DNA from: Stenopsyche tienmushanensis
Lineage: Eukaryota > Arthropoda > Insecta > Trichoptera > Stenopsychidae
Length of the DNA stretch: 64,000 bases
Direction: 5' to 3'
Assembly (NCBI GenBank): GCA_008973525.1
Contig: WACJ01000356.1
Coordinates: 1 to 64,000, forward strand
Shown: positions 37,801 to 48,097 of the stretch, piece after piece
Layout: each line of letters starts with the position of its first letter
Numbering within the stretch: position 1 is the stretch's first letter
The notes under the pieces: generated by a model
Told to the model about the DNA's origin: nothing
The model's database searches: none
Seen by the model: only the letters and a program-made list of their open reading frames with translations
Program-made: the position numbers and the translations under genes

Positions 37801-40800
37801 AATAACCACTATTTGTCTCCCGGAAGTATCTAAACGATGAAACACGAGCTATTAATTTTACAGATATTGTATGACATTTCAACACAGACATAATGCCTCT
37901 ATTTAAGTCTTAATTATATTTTTAACGCGTTGGCGGACACGTCTGCATTATGTGCCATCTCTGCATACAAAAAATGACGCATAATGCAGACATGTCCATC
38001 GAAGCGTTAAAGATGAAAATAAATCTTTTATTTTAAAAAAGTAATAAAAAAGCAATTCAATTAAAGTATTGCCTGTAGCTAGCCACTTCTTTTGCAGACC
38101 CATTTTACTGCTCAGCACTGGCCATGGGTCATCGATTGGAATAAGTAATAATCAGAAGGGGCAATGTCGGGAGAGTGCGACAGATGGGGTAAAACGTCTC
38201 ATTTCATAGTTTCCAGGTAGGTTTTGACCACTGATGCGACATCGCAGTCTAATGTTGTCATGCTGCAAAATCACTTTGTGGGTTGGGCATATTGTGGTCG
38301 CTTATTCTTCAATACTCAGCTAAAAACGCATAAATTGCTTTTGGTAGAGATCTCCTGTGATGGTTTGCTTGGGTTGGGTTGGAGCAGCCCATAATACATT
38401 ACGCCTAGCTAATTCCACCAAATACAAAGCATGAGCATGGAATCATAGCTATTCCATTTTGGCGTTGATGCTATTATTTAACCGGACTTAACCTAACGCT
38501 CTAATTTTCACTAGAATACAACCCCTTCATAATGATAGTCCAGAAACACGCCAGAACACAACTATTAAATTATTCACATGTGTTAAATGATCCTCAATTT
38601 ATGCTGTCAACTCTCAATATACAATTCTATCAGACGTTTCGAAGCTGTTGTTCAATTAACTTCTAATGATTTTGTAAGTTCAGATTGTATTTGAATTTAA
38701 TACAAATGCATCACACATAATTTTTATACCGCCGTCCGATGATAAAACGGCAAGAATTTATTCAAACATTACTAGAATCAAGAACCGAGGATAAGTCTGG
38801 TTTGATCGAAACTATAAGATCTAAAGCCTTACTTTGAACAATCGGATTTTTCGGACGTAGATTAGATAGCGAAATTTTCTTCATCGTGCTGGAGACGTTC
38901 TTGACGATGCTCGTTGGTTTCGGCGCAATTGCCACTTGTCTCATGGTAGAACTTGGTCCGGCAATGCGTGGTGCCTATAACAATACGATCATTTATAAAT
39001 TTGAACGACTGATTGATATAGCCAAAACTGACTAAACGCACGGACGACTTTACCTGAAAATTACGCGAAATACCCTGTTGAAACGATGACACAGAAGTAG
39101 TAATATTTTCTAAAATATCAGGCGTCACTCCGTCTGGCAACATTGAGATGAAAGCGTCATCGCTCGCATCTTTCGATGCGGCCTCTTCATTTTCAAGTTT
39201 TACATTTTGAAACTCCTAATCAAAGATATCGACATTAGAAATGTGATAAGTTAATGCTTCGTCTATTAATTAATAACAGAATAATACCCGACGCTGTCCA
39301 GTTGAGACTTCCTCGTCATTTCTAACGATGATCATCTCTGCAACATCAGACTCGTCCTGCGGAGTCTCCATAGTTTCTATAACGGGTTGGGATATAAATA
39401 TTAATAAAATGATCATTATTTTAAAATATTCATAGCAAATTTGGTCTCAAAAATTGTTATTAACGTCGGCAACAACATTATCGCAGTAGACTGCTCCGTA
39501 CTCTTCGATTGTTTCATTAAGACATATTATAATTATGAATGAAATGCAGAAATCTATAAGAGTCAAATTAGATATAAAATGAAACAAAATATTCAGGATG
39601 CGAATGACTACGAAAAAGAGAATATTTCAAGGTATGTAAACAGAAAAAGACTAATATTCGACTCTCCTTTGATAACTTTCACTTTTGTATAACAGTCTTA
39701 TTGATATTATGCCTCGTTAAAATTAATTTTAAGTTTTTTTTTTTATCAACGCAACACTCAAACCCAAATATATCTTTTAAGAGCCAATTATGTACAAAAA
39801 AGAACTGTATATAAATGACGAAAATAAAATGAAGCATAGATGAGAGAAAATGTATAAAATTTCCAGTAATCACAATATAAATGGGTGCATAAATTTCATT
39901 TTAAACACATCAACAATAATGGAACAACATTTTAATAGGAGACTTGATAGGAATTAATTACATAAACGTTTAGTCCCTTATCAGGAAACGTATAAAGTCT
40001 TAATAGGATAAACAATTTTATAAATCGTAAAATGCCTATGAAATGAAGTCTTTGATGTTTATTTTATTTCAATGCATAGATATGGGGTTGGATTGCAGAT
40101 TCTCAAAAACAAAAATAGCATTCATCCAAACATTCGTAGTACTTTCAAACGCGTCAAGTGCACCTGGCAAAAGTACAAAGTTCATACAAATTAGTTTAAA
40201 ATTTAAACGAAACATAATACACGCGACGAATTGAATTAACAATTTGATTACTCATTTAATTGAACATTTTAATGTTGCGAAATGGCTTGTGTATTATTTA
40301 TTTGAAATTCTACAAATATACGTCCGGTTTAATCAACAAAATATATCACAATCAACGCGGTGAAATAAAAGGCGCATAAAATATTTACATCCATTTTCGA
40401 AGCATATTGACGGGAATTATCTACCCTGTGTATTGATATAATTTAACCTAAATGTCAAGCAAAATTTCGTATCATGGATTGTTCGCGTTTAATGCTTTGT
40501 GTTTTCAAATAGACGAGTCAGCATTGTTAGGTTAGTTTTACATTTCGATTTAGAGAATCGATCGAATTTGTATTTTAAAAAAGTGCGCTTAAAATAGTTT
40601 GAAAATGTGCAAAATTGATGGTGCTGTGCGAGGGGAAGGGGGAGAGGGGGAAGAATATTTGAAAGTAAATTGGGCGCCAAATTAGATTTGAGTCGAGTAG
40701 AATGAGTGGCGTGGATGCGAATTCGCGTCGAGTAATCAGCTTTGTAAAGGATTGTTTATAAACGTTCGGGGCGGGAGGAGTCGGGAGGGTTCACGAGCGC

Positions 40801-40882
40801 GGCCCGAAAGCCGAGGGGATCCAAGGCGGAGTTCGCTCCCGTCGAATTTACCCACGACGTCGACTTCGGGCTCGACTTCCAT
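31870..40882 (-). CDS. LIN54: LIN54 / Mip120, CXC-domain DNA-binding subunit of MuvB/DREAM
   Basis: Binds CHR promoter elements for the DREAM and MMB cell-cycle complexes; nuclear. Exons: 40852-40882, 39288-39376, 39054-39215, 38833-38974, 37647-37829, 37466-37569, 37261-37384, 37106-37185, 36938-37039, 36670-36853, 36521-36586, 36302-36393, 34053-34172, 33780-33968, 33624-33699, 33345-33543, 33148-33259, 32845-33053, 31870-32089; 827 residues, all phases consistent. Two cysteine-rich CRC repeats: [18 protein letters not shown]...[10 protein letters not shown] and [31 protein letters not shown]. The DNA-contacting tyrosines (LYC, NYC) are kept, and an RNPNAFRPKIG-type linker joins the repeats. 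The C-terminal helical part begins [18 protein letters not shown]. The N-terminal two thirds is Ser/Thr/Gln/Pro-rich and low in order. The first ATG (GCCATGG, 40880-40882) is in phase with exon 2; a second in-frame ATG at 39369-39371 is the alternative start. The intron 34173-36301 is swollen by transposons. Confidence 0.93.
32108..32793 (-). mobile_element. pogo/Tigger remnant in the last LIN54 intron
   Basis: Outer sequence CAGTCAAGCCTCCTATAACG on the left and, reversed, CAACCCTGCTATAAAACG on the right form the terminal repeats. The inner text AAAGTTAGGCGCCTATACAA recurs at 49384-49403. Minus-strand residues [14 protein letters not shown] (about 32600-32655) match the NADETGLFWKKMP box of Tigger transposases. 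A tandem Helitron-like word (ATACGCTGCCATAC, at about 32409 and 32529) is nested inside. No intact frame. Confidence 0.65.
34378..36123. mobile_element. TTAA-bounded block (possible piggyBac-like element) filling LIN54 intron
   Basis: Left edge TTAACCCATTGATGAGTATA. The right edge, reversed, is TTAACCCTTTGATCAGTGAG. The first 13 bases agree at 12 positions and start with TTAA, as in piggyBac termini. The 1746 bp block accounts for most of the 2129 bp intron. The interior lacks a piggyBac transposase; it holds an unassigned segment (34440-35040, possibly a solo LTR) and Tigger-like sequence (35248-36005). Two unrelated single ends are the alternative. Confidence 0.45.
35248..36005 (+). mobile_element. 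pogo/Tigger fragment, N-terminal DNA-binding part
   Basis: Broken plus-strand frames read [20 protein letters not shown], then [20 protein letters not shown] followed by PFHELI. These match the CENP-B-like helix-turn-helix domain of Tigger transposases (K..ILD.L..G....E......, then W......K..P..G..I.EKA). The left part (CTTATGCGGATC, TTTTTTATGCGATTTTTATG) shares words with the MITEs at 559-783 and 2897-3106, linking those to this superfamily. Confidence 0.6.
37922..38010. mobile_element. Hairpin MITE with TTAA ends in a LIN54 intron
   Basis: 89 bp, starting TTAACGCGTTGGCGGACACG and ending (reversed) TTAACGCTTCGATGGACATG. The arms TGCATTATG...CATAATGCAGAC are nearly complementary, so the whole unit can fold into one hairpin. 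TTAA lies at both outer edges. A piggyBac-type target is likely. Non-coding. Confidence 0.6.
38060..38490 (-). mobile_element. mariner transposase C-terminal fragment in a LIN54 intron
   Basis: The minus strand, with frame breaks, reads [26 protein letters not shown] and [19 protein letters not shown]. This corresponds to mariner KV.LLHDNARPH, LPHPPYSPD.APSD and a WI..K..QF tail. The second catalytic Asp (HDN) is still readable, but the PYSPD motif is destroyed. Dead copy. Confidence 0.6.
38528..38620 (+). repeat. Third copy of the unassigned repeat found at 28900-29400
   Basis: CATAATGATAGTCCAGAAAC, then ACGCCAGAACACAACTATTA and GATCCTCAATTTATGCTGTC, closely similar to the two arms at 28980-29150 (inverted) and 29285-29400. 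Confidence 0.55.
39446..39510 (+). repeat. Short dispersed repeat, sister at 44900-44945
   Basis: GTCGGCAACAACATTATCGC followed by AGTAGACTGC here; GTCGGCAACAACATCATTGT followed by GGTAGACTGC in the CSN4 intron. About 30 bp of clear similarity; family unknown. Confidence 0.45.
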
Positions 40883-41735
40883 GGCTCTGTTCGCTTCCGC
40901 GCCGAGACGATTCACGGACGAGATTTGAAATTGGCCGCCATCGGTCGGGCGACGCGGGAAGATTCGTCGAGTCAAAGTTCGCTCCGCGCGGAGTCGGCCG
41001 CGACTCGCGAGGCCGACGGGGGCGACGGAGGTCGCCGCGACTCGCGTCCGCTGTCAGATTTAAACCGAGCCCCGCCGTCGCTGTCGCCCGCTCATTTTAG
41101 TTAGTGCGCGCCCGCCGCCACTGGCGCGACGTACACAATACGACCCTAATGCTTTGCGTGGCGACCATGACGCATCGCGGAACGCGGCCGAACAAACTTA
41201 ACATTTTTATTATTTTGTCACACGCATGCATTAAAATATATATCCTAATGATTACAAATACAAATTATAACTTAATTACATTTATCAGTGCTTTTAAATA
41301 AATTAAAAAATAATAATTTTAAAAATATATAAATACAATAGAAATATCGGCAATCTTTGCTCCGTTAATTGTCTCGCTTATAAATAATCAATTATTTAAA
41401 AAAACAAATTGAACAAATTATAAAATTAAATCTTTATATTTGAGCGAAAATTTTAAATGGATTTTATTGATCAAATGCGTTTGTAATTATAAACATTCAA
41501 AATTTCTCAATAATGTTGATTTTTAAAATTAACCTTAAAATATATATTTTTTGTTTATGCATTCCGAATAAATACAAACGATTTTTGTTGTTATTGTGCT
41601 TGAACATAAAAAATGATTCGATCGAATTTATATAGGGAAAATAAATTTTAGTGAGTCGTCAGTTTTGTGAGTGGCCGAAAGCGTGATAGGTTCGCGAACG
41701 CGCCTCAACGTCAGAGGCCCGGTGTTGTGTGGGGA
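40640..41735. promoter_or_regulatory. CpG-rich divergent promoter of LIN54 and CSN4
   Basis: 40736-41120 is by far the most GC- and CpG-dense part of the window (for example GCCGCGACTCGCGAGGCCGA, 40995 on). It contains the first LIN54 coding exon (40852-40882, minus) and extends upstream of it. An upstream ATG on the minus strand (GACCGATGGCGGCC, about 40940) opens a short out-of-frame uORF of about 9 codons before the LIN54 start. 41121-41640 is AT-rich, then a second GC-rich piece (41660-41815) holds the CSN4 5' UTR and first exon. A shared bidirectional promoter is inferred from this layout. Confidence 0.6.
40671..40681 (-). promoter_or_regulatory. E2F-type site (TTTGGCGCCCA) near LIN54 exon 1
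   Basis: The minus strand reads TTTGGCGCCCA, an exact match to the E2F consensus TTTSSCGC. A CHR-like TTTGAA lies 7 bases away at 40658-40663 on the plus strand. The pair sits about 170-195 bases inside the first LIN54 intron. The E2F match is seen directly; function is inference, and TTTGAA alone is common in AT-rich DNA. Confidence 0.45.
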
Positions 41736-44700
41736 ATGTCGCGGTGCGCAACGATTAGGGCGGCGCTGGCCGAGCTGGCGGGCGCCTCCGCCAGCCACAA
41801 GGAACAGGCCGACAAGTAATTCTTATTTATATTTGTCCCCTATATGCATTTTTTATTAATTTGTCCGTTTTTGAAAATGATTATTTAAAGCAGTTTTATC
41901 TAAGAATATCGTTCTATCAGACACCTTGATTTTATATATAGCGAAAGAAAACCTCCATCAATATTAATGCAGGAGAGTTTTAATTTCAACAACGTGTGAC
42001 ATTTGAATACGCTCAATTTCATACATTTGATTATTTGCCTTATAGCCACTCAGATTATAAAGGATGGCATTTATTCGATTCTTTCCAATGCAATCTCTCA
42101 TAAACAGCCCTGCCGTTAAATTGAGTTAGCAAGTCCACATGTGGATAATTTAAACCATGCTATATAGCCACATGTCAAATTAATGTAAAAAATCCAATTT
42201 AATCCTCGGGTTCAATCTATAATATCTGGAGACTTCGGTCACGTATTGAAACCTCTGAATAAAAACTCTATATCTCTTTTATCTATATTTTAAATTTAAT
42301 TCTCCCTTCTTCGATAGATACCGCAACATTTTGATCGAGCTTTTGAACAACTCTTGCAGCGAGTTGACTGATACTCTTAAAGTTTTCATCGAAGCTAGTG
42401 AGTAGATCTTCATCGATTGACCATAAAAATTTTATATCGTTCATGAAGAACTTTACAACATTCTCTCGTTTCTAGTTGTAAACGAAAATGTCAGTCTCGT
42501 CATTTCGAGACAGTTGCTCACCGACGTGAGCACACATCTGACTCTTCTCCCGGACGAGGTCTCGAAAGAAGTGTCACATTATACGCTAGACAGGGTCCAG
42601 CCGAGGGTGATATCGTTCGAAGAACAAGTGGCGAGTATTCGTCAACATTTAGCCGATATTTATGAAAAAAATCACAATTGGAAGGAAGCCGCCAATGTGC
42701 TCGTCGGAATACCTCTGGAGACCGGACAGAAGTGAGCATCGCCTGTAATTACTATCTGTAATATTGTTGCAGTGAACGATAATAAAATCTTTTCGACCGT
42801 TCCAGACAGTACACGGTGGACTACAAACTCGAAACCTATCTAAAAATAGCCAGGCTGTACTTGGAAGACGATGACCCTATACAAGCGGAGGCTTTCGTCA
42901 ATCGCGCTTCCCTCCTGCAGGCCGAAACAAGCAACGAGCAACTTCAAATATATTACAAAGTGTGCTATGCTCGAGTTTTGGATTATAGAAGGTGTGCTTA
43001 ATGAATTTATCATATATTGTAACAAATATTTTGTATTTATAATCTGACAAATTTGTATTTTAGGAAATTTATCGAAGCAGCTCAAAGATACAATGAACTG
43101 TCTTATCGTACTATAATACATGAAGAAGAAAGGATAACATGCTTGCGCAATGCCCTCATATGTACCGTACTTGCATCAGCTGGTAATGCTATTTTCTTGT
43201 TATTACTCCAATAATCTTTATTAAAGGACGTTTCTACTTTGTTGAATGTTAATATTTAGTATGCTGTGTATAATATGGGACTATAATTGGGAAGATATAT
43301 TAAAAAATTTAAAAAAATAGAGTGCGATTGAAGAAAAATGTGTGCTTTTAACAACTTTTTTTGTAGTTTTTTGTTCATCAAATAAAAATGTTTGAATATT
43401 TTTGGATAATTGTAGTCTATATGATGAAGACGTTTATTGTACACGTTCCTGCCAAATTTCATGAAGAATTCTCATCTAGGGTGTGAGGGAGCACTTCCAT
43501 GAACTTGAAAAATGTGGTTTCGAGAAAAACGCGTTTAAAATTGAACCGAAGTTTATGTGCTATACCAGAAGCATAGAGGATACCTTCTGTTTCTTCAAAA
43601 TAATATTCTTCAGCTAACCTCTTCAGTCTTCGGGTCAATCTTTCCTCTTTTGATGATGCGGAATGTGCAGCATCAACTTTTTTCACACGCATCCCTTTTA
43701 TTGGTAATTATTTTTGCTTGCGGTCCGATTATGATGCCCATCATATGCAGCAGGAACGTGATACCTTTGTTGAAAATACATGCGGTAATAAAAGTTGCCA
43801 ATTCAATAGTTTTTATCGAGAAAAAATATATTTTGGAGCCTAGCACCCGAGGGCAGCGTTGAAACTTTCGTTATTATTTTGCGTATGTTCGCCTAATCAG
43901 CATTACAGCAGATCGTCTGACGATAGACTTGAATATATAGGACAAATGCGTTTCTGAAGCTCATTTGCTGATGGTTGTTCGTATTTGAAACCGTGTGATT
44001 TGAAGGTTTTTGTATCCCTTGTTTTTGTATGTATGTATGAAGGTTGATACTTTTGCACATGCATTTGTTGCAATTTTTTTTAACTCGCAAGGTAGAAACG
44101 TCCCATAAATAACTTGCATTTTAATAATATATCTTTTGTGTTTTTAGGTCAACAAAGATCTCGGATGCTTGCGACGCTATTTAAAGACGAACGTTGCCAG
44201 CAACTTCCGGCTTATTCTATTCTTGAAAAAATGTATTTAGATAGGATTATAAGAAGATCTGAATTGCAAGAATTCGAAGCCCTCATGATAACGCACCAGA
44301 AGGTATTGAATGGTGGCACTTAAAGCCGATAAGCATACTATGTTCATACAGTTTTGAAATCATTTTTATATAACTTTTTAGGCCAGCACCGTAGACGGAT
44401 CCTCAATTCTAGATCGTGCCGTATTTGAACATAATTTGCTGTCAGCCAGCAAACTGTACAATAATATTACGTTCGAAGAACTCGGAGCGTTGTTAGAAAT
44501 ACCTCCTGCGAAGGCAGAAAGAATAGCAAGCCAGATGATCACGGAAGGAAGAATGAATGGATATATAGATCAAATAGATTCAATCGTTCATTTTGAAAGT
44601 AAGTTCGAAATTCTGTTTTTAAATTCTGTTCATGGTGAACTGATTTTTTTAAATTAATTTTACTGCGTCTACAAATAGTTTACATCAATTATTATTAAAT

Positions 44701-47179
44701 AAACGTCGTCTACTTTCGATACAATGTGGCTAGGGCTTCGGTAGACATTGCTAAAGTTGTAGGGCAGAAACTTGATTGAAGTATTGCAACTTTCAAAGCA
44801 TTGCAATATTAAGTACATATAATATTTATTATAGGAAGCTACAACATAGTTTCGGTCTTATAGGTATGAGTCATTTATATAATATATATTTATAGGTTTC
44901 AAATGTGTTTTAAATGTCGGCAACAACATCATTGTGGTAGACTGCCCTTTTACTAACAATATCAAAATGAGAAATAATCAGCTTTGTAGGAATAATTACA
45001 CAAATAATATCGCCGCGTCCCATACTAACTCTTTAATTTGTATTCTAAAAATATGTATACATATTCTTCATTTGGATATACATATTTGGACATACCACAT
45101 AATGATTCATTCCCACTTGCTTTTTTTTGTACAAGTTTAAATTGGGTTACAATTTTTTTTTCCGGAGTTTTTCGGTGGTATAGGTAACAAAAGGCAAAGA
45201 CACTCCACTTTTGTGCGAATACGAATCGCGACAAGAAGATAAAGCTTCTTGTTGACTCTTCGGAAAACCCACAAGCATTCAAGAGGTTCAAAGTGCCAAA
45301 GGACAGGCTGCCTGTTATTTGGAGGTCAAACAACAGGGCATGCACCGACGAAGACCTGTTTACCGAATGGATAGAATCTGCTGCTGATCCTAAGATTAAA
45401 AAAATACCTGCTGGATAATATTCTTCCTCTGAAAACCATGCTAATTATGGATAATGCTCCTGCCCACACCGAGAGACTTCAGGATAATATTTTGGAGGAG
45501 TTTAGTTTTATAAAAATTGTCTTCCTTCCACCTAACACAACTCCTATCCTGCAGCCCATGGATCAGCACGTTATCTTTAACTTCAAGCAATTGTATACGA
45601 AGGGGCTTTTAAAACTCTGCTTCAACGTCACATGGCTTACCCTACGAGAGTTTTGGAAAAACCACTTCGATATCATAGGGTGCCTGAAACTCATCGATGC
45701 TTGTGTGGAAAAAGTTTTGGCCTGAGATGGTTTTATAATGAGACTTCGAGAGGTTTGCAAGTGAAAAGCAGCCTGTCGAAGAAATTGTGTCCCTGGGTAA
45801 ATCTCTAGGTAAACGAATTTGACATGGAAGAACTCGTTGCAGAATATAGCGAAGATCTCAGCGTTGACGAATTGAAGGGACGTAGACAAAGAAATTATTT
45901 TGGTGGAATTTATTATGTTTGCTGAAAGTTATGCCATTTTAATTCTCACCTATGTATTTGGAACGTTCATGTGGTATGTCCTAAATATATCTATATATTC
46001 TAATAATGCTTTAAATGCATTTTTTTAAATCAATTCTAGATTAAAAACTAACCGTTATACATATGCTAACTTTTATATATTTTTAATTAGGTTAAAAAAT
46101 GGGTATACAATTGCGTTTAGTAATTATTTGAGATGTAAATTAAAAAATCAAAGTCTACCTCTTTCCGGTATTTTGAGTCTCATGTCGGATTCGTGGACGC
46201 GGAATATCTGCCGTTGCCATGGTGATGCTTCTAGTGAGCGTCCAGTGGTGCTTTAATTTTTGATAAAATTGGCAGCCACGCTCTGAGTCACTGTCGTCTT
46301 TTCTGTTGAATTTCTCAGTTTTTTCGATTTCAATCGCTACTCTCGCAGTCATAATGCTTATATTTTCAACGGTTGCTTTGGTTTTTGTATCAGCAAAATT
46401 GATGTGATCATTTTTCATAACATGTTCTGTCAGCTTGTGGGCGATCTGTTTATCGGATCCGGACACACACATTCCTTCGGACTTCACCAACTTATTTGTG
46501 ATTACCATCTCCGACATGATCCGCCAGAGCTTTTCCCGGTTGATTTTGTCGTAAGCCTTGTAAAAATCTATAAATATGCGATGGAAATTGACACCATGTT
46601 CCCACATTTTTTGTAAGAACAATTTTATGTTTAAAAGTTGGTCCATAGTAGACCTGCTCAGTCTGAAACTGCATTTGTACTCTCTGCTTGTATAACTACA
46701 TGATGCATTCGCTGAACGTCTCGCAAAATCAATTCTGCACACAAACAATGCTTGTACTAATTCAATAACCTTTATAGGTGTGCGCACAATAACTCAACAA
46801 AGTTTCATCGGACACGTACAAAAGGTATAAACACATATAGAGGACGAACAAACGCACATTAATTTTTATATGCATAGATAACATACAATAGTATAAAGTG
46901 TGCTAACTAGAAGATTAAAATTTATAACCCATTTCTTATCGGTGTTTTTCATCTTACATGCGATTTATATTCTAAACGAATAATCCATGCTCTCTTTGTG
47001 ACATTATGAAAATGTGTAAATATTTGATTTTCTGATAATTTTCAGCTCGTGATGTATTACCTCAGTGGGATCGTCAGATCCAAAGTCTATGTTATCAAGT
47101 AAACAGTATCATTGAAAAAATCGCCGCCAAAGAACCAGAGTGGATGGCCGGCGTGCTGGAGGAGCAGATGATTCAATAA
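41736..47179 (+). CDS. CSN4: COP9 signalosome complex subunit 4
   Basis: PCI-domain subunit of the COP9 signalosome, which removes NEDD8 from cullins. Exons: 41736-41815, 42318-42397, 42476-42731, 42806-42991, 43064-43182, 44148-44302, 44382-44598, 47046-47179; 1227 bp, 408 residues against 406 in human. Every junction is GT-AG and in phase. The start GGGGAATGTCGCGG begins [20 protein letters not shown]. Helical repeats follow: [77 protein letters not shown]. The PCI/winged-helix part (about 290-365) has [40 protein letters not shown] and a [21 protein letters not shown] strand. It ends [18 protein letters not shown] lies at 47316-47321. Introns 5 and 7 are enlarged by transposon debris. Head to head with LIN54. 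Confidence 0.95.
43460..43830 (-). mobile_element. Unassigned transposon-like coding fragment in CSN4 intron 5
   Basis: Minus-strand frames (broken once near 43692) read [18 protein letters not shown] and then [40 protein letters not shown]. The text looks protein-coding (low-degeneracy, charged helices) and lies in an intron that is otherwise AT-rich. I half recognise this as a recurrent insect transposon protein but cannot name the family. Confidence 0.4.
45190..45890 (+). mobile_element. pogo/Tigger transposase fragment in CSN4 intron 7 (DDE_1 domain)
   Basis: Frames read [20 protein letters not shown], then [20 protein letters not shown] and [20 protein letters not shown]. These are the DDE_1 superfamily blocks LP.IWRS...A, ..DNAP.H (second catalytic Asp) and LPPNTT...QPMDQGVI. 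Stops at about 45418 and 45723 and a frame change break it. The 45273-45358 part is paralogous to the remnant at 14680-14780. Confidence 0.75.
46155..46787 (-). mobile_element. Chimeric 210-codon ORF from retroelement pieces in CSN4 intron 7
   Basis: Open minus-strand frame with two unlike parts. The first (about residues 33-95) is reverse-transcriptase-like: [40 protein letters not shown]. It resembles the (Q/K)CGFRPGRSTMDQ and FIDFKAAYDSI.RE.LW boxes, but the last three catalytic blocks are missing. The second (about 108-165) reads [20 protein letters not shown] and [16 protein letters not shown], the kind of tail seen at the end of Penelope-like or GIY-YIG-bearing retroelement ORFs. No splice sites or promoter tie it to CSN4. 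Probably a chance in-frame joining of two fragments. Confidence 0.6.
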
Positions 47180-48097
47180 ACCCGTTGGATTCCCGTATTC
47201 CTAAGTTAAAATATAAAAGATACAAAGACAGTGTATATTTCAAAACTCGATTTATATTTTGAATATCCCTTCAAAAATACACGATGTAACTAAAACCCTA
47301 TGAATCCAGACTATTAATAAAATCCCTTTATTTAAAGCCTCTGTATCAAATTAAAAAGGGATAAAATTGTGATTTTGAAACATATTCCTCTATTTAATTC
47401 ACATAGCGCATTTGTTTCGTTGCAGTCCAACGACGAATCGTATAATTTGCATTTTTCATACGAGCTATCCGTTTCAATGGGCGAGATGCGACGTCGCTAG
47501 GTTTAAACGTTTGATTTATTTTTATTTTCAAAATTAGTCATTTTTTGAGTTACGAATGTGCATAATTTTATAAGTAAATAAAAAACTTTATAAAATAATA
47601 TATGTATTTTATTGAGTCGGAATCAATGTGAAATTATAATACAAGTAGTTTAAAAAAAATATATATTGTACACGAGGCAAAATAAACTGAACACATTTCA
47701 AAAACCGAGTTTTCAAGCGGGCACGCAAAAGACAATATGTCGCCAATATCGGGATAGTAGCCTGATTACTATTTAAAGACTATCTAATTTTTTTTCCACA
47801 TTTCAATCACTCAAAGGCATCCAAGAAGCCCGATCGAATCACTCACAGTGTAAATCGTTTTAAGATTTGTGTGAGTTTTTCGTTATCGGCATTCAAATAA
47901 ACATTTTACAACTCCCGAAAACTATTGATTCACAATAGAGATGCTTTCAGATATAAAGCTTAAAATGTAACATTTCAATAATACATTTAATTCTATGTAA
48001 TTCAATAATTGTATTTTCATATCAGCATTTTTTTATTGGAAGGGTGCTATTTCAACAATAACAGATAAATTAACTACGTCTATTAGCTGCAGTGTAC
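47180..48097. other. Convergent 3' spacer of CSN4 and VDAC
   Basis: 3' UTRs of both genes. AATAAA for CSN4 is at 47316-47321, and a minus-strand AATAAA for VDAC is at 48032-48037. Nothing else seen. Confidence 0.6.

Noticed and set aside
42200..42230. B-box-like GGTTCAATCT suggesting a tRNA
   Set aside because: There is no matching A box, acceptor stem or cloverleaf on either side; it lies in a CSN4 intron.
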